Shown here: positions 1 to 3,481 of the stretch, in pieces | Position numbering within the stretch: position 1 is the stretch's first letter | Layout of the letters: each line of letters opens with the position of its first letter | DNA from: a virus | Virus record (IMG/VR): IMGVR_UViG_3300008470_000542 | Span: 1-21,634 of that record | Length of the DNA: 21,634 nt | Strand: one strand, 5' to 3' | Notes under the pieces: model-generated | What the model was told of the DNA's origin: nothing | Database searches by the model: none | Seen by the model: the letters and a program-made list of their open reading frames with translations, nothing else | Made by a program: the position numbers and the translations under genes

Positions 1-2
1 CG

Positions 3-182
3 CTGAAGGCCTATCGTCGCGAAGTACTGGAACAAACACGTCTGTATGGCGAGATGCATCGGTTTATCCCTGCCCTGGCCAGCTGGTCCGGTGCCAGCAT
101 CACGGAGTGTGTGGTGAATCATCGTCCGCGCACTGCTGGTGTGGCCAAGTACGGACTCGGAAGAACCTTCAAGGTCGTGTGG
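3..182 (+). CDS. Partial family-2 glycosyltransferase (DPM1-like), foreign fragment
   Basis: Reading frame 3 is open from the window edge. It encodes a stretch typical of polyprenyl-phosphate hexose transferases of family GT2: a segment beginning LKAYRREVLEQTRLYGEMHR, then RFIPALASW, then a basic HRPR..G..KYGLGRTFKV motif. In these enzymes this is the end of the catalytic domain, just before the C-terminal membrane helices. Both ends are missing: the N-terminal part lies outside the window, and homology stops near base 180, where the frame runs into AT-rich phage sequence on the other strand. The DNA is visibly GC-rich with bacterial codon choice (CTG, GCC, CGC), unlike everything after base 180. 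The likeliest explanation is a chimeric contig end; a real junction with host DNA is the alternative. The family call is firm, the substrate unknown. Confidence 0.7.
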
Positions 183-412
183 TTTTCTTGTTCCTTAGTT
201 TCTTTCTTAACATCAGCTTTATGTAATGCCCCAAATAATTTCTTTTTCATGTCCCCATCATCAGATGGTTCATTTTTCACATTATTCACATCACTATCAA
301 CCGCGTTTTTTAACCCTTTTTTCTTAAATATCTTTGATAGACTACGACCTTCATTAATCGATTCATTAAGTTGTATAATTCTATCTTTTTGTTCTTGAAG
401 TTCTTTTTCCAT
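180..412 (-). CDS. Small charged coiled-coil-like protein, 3' end lost at the junction
   Basis: Starts MEKELQEQKDRIIQLNES and continues as a hydrophilic Lys/Asp-rich protein. Its first 18 residues are nearly the same as those of the next gene upstream (MEKQLQEQIDRIKELNER), so the two are tandem paralogues with a short N-terminal helix. It begins a few bases after the TAA of that gene and is probably cotranscribed with it. The reading frame formally continues to base 119, but the last ~20 codons fall in the GC-rich glycosyltransferase segment, so the true C-terminus is missing. Residues near the junction (KKETKEQE) resemble KEAKEQEE in the paralogue. Function unknown. The N-terminal helix followed by a disordered acidic tail resembles other presumed virion-precursor proteins in this window, but that link is an inference. 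Confidence 0.6.
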
Positions 413-416
413 AATA

Positions 417-758
417 TTATTTTTTATCTTCAGGTGTTACCATGAAACCATTTCTTTCATCGATATTATAATTTTCCATTTCACCTAATTCAAATTCATC
501 ATTTGATGCATTATCGTTAACTTTACCTATATCGTCATCATCAGGTTCATTACTACCATTTAGACCTTTACCAACCCATTCTTTTGTTTCTTCTTTTTTT
601 GTTTCTTCATCTTCTTCAGATATATCTACTTCGGGTTCTTCTTGTTCTTTCGCTTCTTTAGGGACTTTAAATCCATTTTTATCGTCGATTCCGGGTAACC
701 CGAATCTTTCGTTAAGTTCTTTAATTCGATCTATTTGTTCTTGTAGTTGTTTTTCCAT
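417..758 (-). CDS. Small acidic protein, paralogue of the next gene downstream
   Basis: 113 aa, strongly acidic, low complexity in the middle (runs of Glu and Asp around residues 40-85). The N-terminus MEKQLQEQIDRIKELNER predicts a short amphipathic helix. The protein carries two copies of a short motif, DKNGFKV (about residues 26-32) and ERNGFMV (about residues 101-107); a third version, DKNGFYV, is in the neighbouring gene upstream. The ATG lies 3 nt after a TATTTATT motif (minus strand). No enzyme motif, signal peptide or membrane helix is visible. I do not recognise the family; capsid-targeted internal protein is one possibility. Confidence 0.65.
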   Translation of the reverse strand: MEKQLQEQIDRIKELNERFGLPGIDDKNGFKVPKEAKEQEEPEVDISEEDEETKKEETKEWVGKGLNGSNEPDDDDIGKVNDNASNDEFELGEMENYNIDERNGFMVTPEDKK

Positions 759-761
759 TAT

Positions 762-769
762 AATAAATA
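762..769 (-). promoter_or_regulatory. TATTTATT motif, 3 nt before the ATG at 758
   Basis: Minus-strand TATTTATT followed by ATA and the ATG of the acidic-protein gene. It is one of the window-wide TATTTAT(A/T) motifs that sit upstream of genes in gene orientation. The 3-nt distance would leave almost no 5' leader if this is a -10-like element. Confidence 0.45.
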
Positions 770-784
770 TTAGTAATCTGTTAT

Positions 785-1144
785 TTATCCAGTAGATTCA
801 ATAAAATTAATTTCTGTTACTGTGATTTTATCGGGGGTTGGTTTTGATTTTGATCGCGCTCTATGTGTGTAAACATAAAACCCGTTTTTATCAGCACCCA
901 TACTAACGCCTTGTGATTTTGTGGATTTTTCTCGTAATATATTAGGTTTACTTAAACCATGGACTCTACCTCCCATACGATATGTGGCGCCGCCAGTAAA
1001 ATATTTAAGAATTTCTTCTTTCATTTCCTTGGAAATAGATTTGGACCTCATCAATGAATTTTTCTGATTACTGTACTTACTTTCAGTAATTAACGACATG
1101 ATATCAAGAATTCGATTGGTTTCTTCCAATAAGGTTTGTGTCAT
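785..1144 (-). CDS. Small basic protein with N-terminal 'RIxxIMSLITE' motif
   Basis: 119 aa, basic. The N-terminus LLEETNRILDIMSLITESK is an amphipathic helix ending in ITE, the kind of leader I associate with many small proteins of marine/freshwater T4-like phages; a prohead-protease site after Glu would fit but is not shown. The middle has a Gly/Arg stretch (TYRMGGRVHGL). The C-terminal third holds DKNGFYVYTHRARSKSK, which shares the DKNGF.V motif with the gene downstream. The ATG is 3 nt after a TATTTATT motif. No known catalytic domain is seen. Function unknown; a DNA-binding or internal head protein would fit the charge but is inference. Confidence 0.65.
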   Translation of the reverse strand: MTQTLLEETNRILDIMSLITESKYSNQKNSLMRSKSISKEMKEEILKYFTGGATYRMGGRVHGLSKPNILREKSTKSQGVSMGADKNGFYVYTHRARSKSKPTPDKITVTEINFIESTG

Positions 1145-1147
1145 TTA

Positions 1148-1155
1148 AATAAATA
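1148..1155 (-). promoter_or_regulatory. TATTTATT motif, 3 nt before the ATG at 1144
   Basis: Minus-strand TATTTATT, then TAA, then ATG. It lies between the last tRNA gene of the array and the basic-protein gene, so it would give that gene its own start of transcription separate from the tRNA transcript. Confidence 0.45.
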
Positions 1156-1176
1156 TAAGGATGTTGGAAATATTTG

Positions 1177-1259
1177 CACGCCTGGTAGGATTCGAACCCA
1201 CGAACTCTTTCGAGATTGGTTTTGGAGACCAACGCATTTGACCGCTCTGCAACAGACAT
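1177..1259 (-). tRNA. tRNA with anticodon CCA (Trp codon) but type-II, Ser-like body
   Basis: Acceptor ATGTCTG/CAGGCGT pairs over 7 bp with two G-U pairs. The D arm is GCA...TGC (3 bp). Anticodon stem TTGGT/ACCAA holds loop CTCCAAA, giving anticodon CCA. T arm GTGGG-TTCGAAT-CCTAC, discriminator G. The region between anticodon stem and T stem is 14 nt with a small CTC-GAAA-GAG hairpin, as in class-II tRNAs (Ser, Leu, Tyr). Normal tRNA-Trp is class I. The 3-bp D stem, long arm and G73 are Ser-like, so the amino acid is uncertain: Trp by anticodon, Ser by body. A canonical Trp tRNA follows directly upstream (1266-1338). Confidence 0.8.
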
Positions 1260-1265
1260 ATTTTG

Positions 1266-1338
1266 CACGCATGGAGGGATTCGAACCCCCGACACCTGGT
1301 TTTGGAGACCAGTGCTCTACCAACTGAGCTACATACGT
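1266..1338 (-). tRNA. tRNA-Trp (CCA), canonical
   Basis: Acceptor ACGTATG/CATGCGT, D arm GCTC...GAGC, anticodon stem CTGGT/ACCAG with loop CTCCAAA, 5-nt variable loop, T arm GGGGG-TTCGAAT-CCCTC, discriminator G. A regular class-I cloverleaf, next to a second CCA tRNA with a different body. Confidence 0.9.
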
Positions 1339-1343
1339 ATTAG

Positions 1344-1425
1344 CACGGATCAGGGGATTTGCACTATCTAGAATACCCTATTTCTTCCGGTGAAGGAAGT
1401 GTCTTAGCTGTTAGACGACATCCGT
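1344..1425 (-). tRNA. Degenerate Glu-like tRNA, possibly a tRNA pseudogene
   Basis: The 5' half is a good Glu-type tRNA: acceptor strand ACGGATG, then TC, then D arm GTCT...AGAC as in the Glu tRNA at 2550-2621. The anticodon stem CTTCC/GGAAG leaves a loop of only six bases (TTCACC), so the anticodon cannot be fixed; TTC by homology, TCA or CAC by position. The 3' half is abnormal: no TTCRA T-loop; instead a stretch with TGCAAAT before CCCCT, and the acceptor closes 6 of 7 pairs. An insertion or rearrangement in the variable/T-arm region would explain it. Confidence 0.5.
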
Positions 1426-1435
1426 ATTTTAATTG

Positions 1436-1519
1436 TACCCCCACTCGGACTCGAACCGAGACGCCGCAATTAGCACTAGAGCTTAAATCTAGCGTGACTA
1501 CCAATTCCACCATAGAGGC
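1436..1519 (-). tRNA. tRNA-Leu (TAA), class II
   Basis: Acceptor GCCTCTA/TGGGGGT, D arm GTGG-AATTGGTAGTCAC of Leu type, anticodon stem CTAGA/TCTAG with loop TTTAAGC (TAA), long variable arm, T arm CTCGG-TTCGAGT-CCGAG, discriminator A as expected for Leu. Decodes UUA, a very common codon in this AT-rich phage. Confidence 0.9.
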
Positions 1520-1530
1520 AATTATATTTG

Positions 1531-1605
1531 TACACCTAAAGGGACTCGAACCCTTGAAAAACAGCGCTTAAAACTGTTGCGTAGTCCCGCGTCCGCCACA
1601 GGTGT
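1531..1605 (-). tRNA. tRNA with anticodon TAA (Leu codon) but short variable loop
   Basis: Acceptor ACACCTG/TAGGTGT, D arm GCG...CGC with a G-rich loop, anticodon stem ACAGT/GCTGT with loop TTTAAGC (TAA), T arm AAGGG-TTCGAGT-CCCTT, discriminator A. Only about five bases (TTTTC) separate anticodon stem and T stem, so it lacks the long variable arm that normal Leu tRNAs have, although its anticodon loop is identical to that of the Leu tRNA at 1436-1519. Confidence 0.8.
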
Positions 1606-1708
1606 ATTTGTTATCTTTACAGCGTATGTAGATTTGCTGATGGTTAATAACATCCAAGTTGAGTATTCGTCCGTATCAATAGAACTCCTTATAAACTACC
1701 TCTCCTTG
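1606..1708. other. 103-nt spacer inside the tRNA array, no tRNA seen
   Basis: No T-arm consensus or cloverleaf can be drawn on either strand. Short complementary segments are present (GATG...CATC, GAGT...ACTC). It may be a decayed tRNA or a structured processing spacer. Confidence 0.4.
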
Positions 1709-1781
1709 TGGATACGCAGGGACTTGAACCCTATCCTCCGCATTGCAAGTGCAGCACTCTATCCATTTGAGCTAACGACCC
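1709..1781 (-). tRNA. tRNA-Ala (TGC), imperfect acceptor stem
   Basis: D arm GCTC...GAGT, anticodon stem CTGCA/TGCGG with loop CTTGCAA (TGC), T arm TAGGG-TTCAAGT-CCCTG, discriminator A. The acceptor strands GGGTCGT and CGTATCC pair at positions 1-4 with a G3-U70 pair, the main Ala identity element, but the inner part needs a bulge. Either a drifting gene or an unusual acceptor. Confidence 0.75.
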
Positions 1782-1787
1782 ATAATT

Positions 1788-1865
1788 TGGTGGAGACGAA
1801 GGGAATCGAACCCTCCACACGGACCTTGCAAGGGTCTGTCGCCTGCCATTGGAACATGCGCCCCC
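1788..1865 (-). tRNA. tRNA-Ala (TGC) with encoded CCA end
   Basis: Acceptor GGGGGCG/CGTCTCC pairs fully and contains G3-U70, the Ala identity pair. Discriminator A is followed by a gene-encoded CCA (bases 1788-1790), the only one evident in the array. Anticodon stem around loop CTTGCAA (TGC) has four good pairs; T arm GAGGG-TTCGATT-CCCTT. The D arm is weak (wobble pairs). Second TGC tRNA in a row. Confidence 0.8.
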
Positions 1866-1941
1866 ATTTTCGCTTAGTTGTAGACCATAATTCTACACCT
1901 TGGTGTTAGGAACTTACTATCGTTACCCTGAATAAACCTTG

Positions 1942-2023
1942 TACGGATGAAGGGAATCGAACCCTCACACCTTGCGGTACTAGATCCTAAATCTAGCGCG
2001 TCTACCTATTCCGCCACATCCGC
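1942..2023 (-). tRNA. tRNA-Leu (TAG), class II
   Basis: Acceptor GCGGATG/CATCCGT, Leu-type D arm GCGG-AATAGGTAGACGC, anticodon stem CTAGA/TCTAG with loop TTTAGGA (TAG), long variable arm, T arm GAGGG-TTCGATT-CCCTT, discriminator A. Reads CUA and other CUN codons. Confidence 0.9.
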
Positions 2024-2029
2024 ATATTA

Positions 2030-2092
2030 TAATAATTGGTAATGTCATGCGGGATCACAACGAACGTATTTACCGTCCCCGACCAATTATTA
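2030..2092. repeat. 11-bp inverted repeat spanning the spacer between two Leu tRNAs
   Basis: TAATAATTGGT at 2030-2040 is the exact reverse complement of ACCAATTATTA at 2082-2092. The arms enclose about 41 bases and would bring the ends of neighbouring tRNAs together in the transcript, like a processing stem. Confidence 0.55.
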
Positions 2093-2097
2093 TTTTG

Positions 2098-2179
2098 TCA
2101 CGATGGAGAGAGTTGAACTCTCACGCCTTTCGGCACTTGCTCCTTAGACAAGCGTGTCTACCAATTCCACCACATCGCG
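2098..2179 (-). tRNA. tRNA-Leu (AAG), class II
   Basis: Acceptor CGCGATG/CATCGTG, Leu-type D arm GTGG-AATTGGTAGACAC, anticodon stem CTTGT/GCAAG with loop CTAAGGA, which gives anticodon AAG. Long variable arm with TGCCGAAAGGC, T arm GAGAG-TTCAACT-CTCTC, discriminator A. An A at position 34 is rare in bacterial Leu tRNAs, which normally use GAG for CUU/CUC; A34 may need deamination to inosine. Confidence 0.85.
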
Positions 2180-2188
2180 TTTAGTAAT

Positions 2189-2239
2189 TTATCGGTTAAA
2201 ATACCGATAAATGGTGTTTATCGGTATTTTAACCGATAA
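2189..2239. repeat. Perfect 23-bp hairpin between tRNA genes
   Basis: Bases 2189-2211 and 2217-2239 are exact reverse complements separated by the 5-base loop TGGTG. Each arm is itself nearly palindromic (ATCGGTTAAAATACCGAT). No U-run follows in the tRNA direction, so it does not look like a rho-independent terminator. An RNase III-type processing site or a protein-binding site are alternatives. Confidence 0.85.
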
Positions 2240-2242
2240 TTG

Positions 2243-2328
2243 TACATCCTGAAGGATTCGAACCTCCGTTATACTATTCGCCTCCTGCGTGTAAAACAGG
2301 TGCTCTTGACCGACTGAGCTAAGGATGT
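2243..2328 (-). tRNA. tRNA with anticodon TAC (Val) and a 16-nt variable region
   Basis: Acceptor ACATCCT/AGGATGT, D arm GCTC...GAGC, anticodon stem CCTGT/GCAGG with loop TTTACAC (TAC), T arm GGAGG-TTCGAAT-CCTTC, discriminator A. Between anticodon stem and T stem there are 16 bases (AGGCGAATAGTATAAC) instead of the 5 of a normal Val tRNA, and no clear stem forms within them. A canonical TAC tRNA lies directly upstream. Confidence 0.8.
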
Positions 2329-2334
2329 ATATTG

Positions 2335-2409
2335 TGTTTCCAGTAGGATTCGAACCTACGACCCTCTGGGTGTAAACCAGATACTCTGAACCAACTGAGC
2401 TATAGAAAC
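2335..2409 (-). tRNA. tRNA-Val (TAC), canonical
   Basis: Acceptor GTTTCTA/TGGAAAC, D arm GCTC...GAGT, anticodon stem TCTGG/CCAGA with loop TTTACAC (TAC), 5-nt variable loop GGGTC, T arm GTAGG-TTCGAAT-CCTAC, discriminator A. Confidence 0.9.
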
Positions 2410-2413
2410 ATTT

Positions 2414-2481
2414 GAAATAGATAATATATTGTCTATTTCGTCGTTTTTTGGTTATAATAGATAATATATTGTCTATTATAA
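2414..2481. repeat. Two direct-repeat hairpins (22-nt core, 40-nt period)
   Basis: A 22-base core beginning AATAGATAATATATTG occurs at 2416-2437 and 2456-2477 without mismatches. Each copy is the heart of a hairpin: GAAATAGA/TCTATTTC (2414-2439) and TTATAATAGA/TCTATTATAA (2452-2481). The flanking stem bases differ but stay complementary, which suggests selection for pairing. Confidence 0.75.
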
Positions 2482-2544
2482 TGAATATTATAGTAGCCGT
2501 TAAGACCATTTTTACTAGTTAATGGATATTATAGTAGCCATTAA
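2479..2544. repeat. Second pair of direct repeats in the same spacer (41-nt period)
   Basis: A 25-base element with core ATATTATAGTAGCC occurs at 2479-2503 and 2520-2544 with two differences. The second copy folds as TTAATGG/CCATTAA. Together with the hairpins just before, it fills the 140-base spacer between the Val and Glu tRNAs. Confidence 0.7.
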
Positions 2545-2549
2545 CTCAG

Positions 2550-2621
2550 TACTCGGACGGAGAATCGAACTCCGATTACCAGGATGAAAACCTGGCGTCC
2601 TAGCCGTTAGACGACCCGAGC
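2550..2621 (-). tRNA. tRNA-Glu (TTC), canonical
   Basis: Acceptor GCTCGGG/TCCGAGT, D arm GTCT...GGAC typical of Glu, anticodon stem CCAGG/CCTGG with loop TTTTCAT (TTC), T arm CGGAG-TTCGATT-CTCCG, discriminator A. Confidence 0.9.
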
Positions 2622-2626
2622 ATAGA

Positions 2627-2663
2627 GTGTAGATGGAAGATATCATTCCTGTGGTTACTACAC
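2627..2663. repeat. Nested hairpin in the spacer between two Glu-anticodon tRNAs
   Basis: Outer arms GTGTAG (2627-2632) and CTACAC (2658-2663) enclose an inner GGAA...TTCC pair. It cannot be drawn as a tRNA because no T-loop is present. Confidence 0.45.
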
Positions 2664-2682
2664 ATTTTACCCACTTTAAAAG

Positions 2683-2772
2683 TACAACGTATGGGATTCG
2701 AACCCACGATGTCAGTAAACCCAACATATCAGATTGAAAGTCTGACGACCTAAGCCACTAGTCGAACGCTGC
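2683..2772 (-). tRNA. tRNA with anticodon TTC (Glu) and a true type-II variable arm
   Basis: At 90 nt this is the longest of the array. Acceptor GCAGCGT/ACGTTGT pairs fully with wobbles, D arm GACT...GGTC, anticodon stem TCAGA/TCTGA with loop CTTTCAA (TTC), T arm GTGGG-TTCGAAT-CCCAT, discriminator A. The variable region is 21 nt and folds as ATGTT/GACAT around a 9-nt loop. Glu tRNAs are class I in all well-studied bacteria, and the canonical Glu tRNA lies 60 bases downstream. Confidence 0.8.
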
Positions 2773-2777
2773 ATTTG

Positions 2778-2862
2778 CGGTTCCAACGGGATTCGAACCC
2801 GTCTGTCCATTTCTGGTTCCGGAGTGACAGTCCGGTGGCCACGCCTAGCAGCCCCTGAAACC
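2778..2862 (-). tRNA. tRNA with anticodon GTC (Asp codon) but type-II, Ser-like body
   Basis: Acceptor GGTTTCA/TGGAACC, 3-bp D stem GGC/GCC, anticodon stem CCGGA/TCCGG with loop CTGTCAC (GTC), a 16-nt variable region containing CCA-GAAA-TGG, T arm ACGGG-TTCGAAT-CCCGT, discriminator G. The body is of Ser type while the anticodon is Asp. Two class-I GTC tRNAs follow upstream. Confidence 0.8.
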
Positions 2863-2869
2863 AATTTGC

Positions 2870-2939
2870 CGACTCCGTGGGATTCGAACCCCACCTCCAC
2901 CGTGACAGGGTGGCATACTAACCATTATACTACGGAATC
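2870..2939 (-). tRNA. tRNA-Asp (GTC), class I
   Basis: Acceptor GATTCCG/CGGAGTC, D arm GTAT...GTAT, anticodon stem CCACC/GGTGG with loop CTGTCAC (GTC), T arm TGGGG-TTCGAAT-CCCCA, discriminator G as expected for Asp. The variable loop is only about 3 nt (AGG), slightly short. Confidence 0.85.
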
Positions 2940-3004
2940 GATTTACTCTTTATTCATCACAAACACGTTATATCAGAGTTATCCAGTGTTGATTGGATAT
3001 GTTG

Positions 3005-3077
3005 CAGTGTATACGGGACTCGAACCCGCGATCTCCTGGCTGACAACCAAGCACTCTACCAACTGAGCCAATACACT
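3005..3077 (-). tRNA. tRNA-Asp (GTC), class I, third GTC tRNA
   Basis: Acceptor AGTGTAT/ATACACT, D arm GCTC...GAGT, anticodon stem CTTGG/CCAGG with loop TTGTCAG (GTC), variable loop AGATC, T arm GCGGG-TTCGAGT-CCCGT, discriminator G. It is the promoter-proximal tRNA of the array. Confidence 0.85.
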
Positions 3078-3111
3078 ATATTTCCAACATGTCAAAGAAC
3101 CAAGAATCGTT

Positions 3112-3243
3112 TTAAAATTTTTCGAACCAAACTTTACCAGTAAAATGGCTAAAGTATTGATGTTCTCTTGTTCTGTAATTTGTTCCGATACGATTCTTAA
3201 AATAGGAACTAATACATTTCTTAATATATTCTATCGTTTTCAT
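3112..3243 (-). CDS. 43-aa basic small ORF
   Basis: Begins ATG AAA ACG ATA and encodes a Lys/Arg/aromatic-rich peptide: MKTIEYIKKCISSY, then FKNRIGTNYRTREHQY, ending GKVWFEKF. It lies between the terminator at 3264-3295 and the first tRNA gene, on the tRNA strand. The start is about 20 bases past the terminator, so it needs read-through or a promoter I cannot identify. The composition looks protein-like (no internal low complexity), but the short length keeps confidence low. No family recognised. Confidence 0.35.
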   Translation of the reverse strand: MKTIEYIKKCISSYFKNRIGTNYRTREHQYFSHFTGKVWFEKF

Positions 3244-3263
3244 AACCTTAATTTTTAAACATA

Positions 3264-3295
3264 AAAAAACCCGACCATCTTACGATTGTCGGGTT
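3264..3295 (-). terminator. Rho-independent terminator after the 30-aa ORF
   Basis: Arms AACCCGAC (3268-3275) and GTCGGGTT (3288-3295), with an inner ATC/GAT pairing and one mismatch. On the minus strand the hairpin is followed by a run of seven T, so it terminates leftward transcription. The plus strand has only a weak T-tract. Confidence 0.75.
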
Positions 3296-3323
3296 CTTTA
3301 AAAGAATATATATGTTAACTCTT

Positions 3324-3416
3324 TCAAGTTACATTCCCGACAATACGCATTGCTTCCTCATCATCCCATAATAGGACTTCGGCTAAAACTAATAATATGT
3401 CGAGTAATTTTTTCAT
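3324..3416 (-). CDS. 30-aa hydrophobic small protein gene with own promoter and terminator
   Basis: ATG (3416-3414) to TGA (3326-3324). The peptide starts MKKLLDILLVLAEVLLWDDE and ends AMRIVGNVT: a Lys-Lys start, a Leu/Val-rich helix of about 15 residues and an acidic turn, which could lie on or in the membrane or form an amphipathic helix. Support for a real gene comes from context: a consensus Bacteroidota promoter (3482-3512) sits about 65 bases upstream and a strong terminator follows 29 bases after the stop. It uses TGA while almost all other genes here use TAA. No family recognised. The unit could instead be a small RNA or leader with a chance ORF. Confidence 0.5.
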   Translation of the reverse strand: MKKLLDILLVLAEVLLWDDEEAMRIVGNVT

Positions 3417-3481
3417 GATTTCTGTTTAATAAATATTGTTAATAATTAATTTTCTAATTGTTTTATTCTTTAATGATGGCA

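Noticed and set aside
54-398. 114-residue plus-strand ORF as one gene
   Set aside because: Its first third is glycosyltransferase and the rest is antisense to the phage coiled-coil gene; it crosses the chimeric junction.
1866-1941. Possible extra tRNA in the spacer with the TGTAGA/TCTACA hairpin
   Set aside because: No D arm or T arm can be drawn and the loop lacks a plausible anticodon context.
1104-3066. Several short ORFs across both strands of the tRNA array (for example peptides with 'GFEPPTPGFGDQ' or 'VVGSNPTG')
   Set aside because: They are translations of tRNA T-arm and anticodon-arm sequence; recurring peptides such as 'GSNP' come from the TTCGAAT loop, not from genes.
1177-3077. 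Regular recurrence of GGATTCGAACC-like words as a CRISPR or tandem repeat
   Set aside because: The words are the T arms of tRNA genes at tRNA-sized spacing, with cloverleaves around them.
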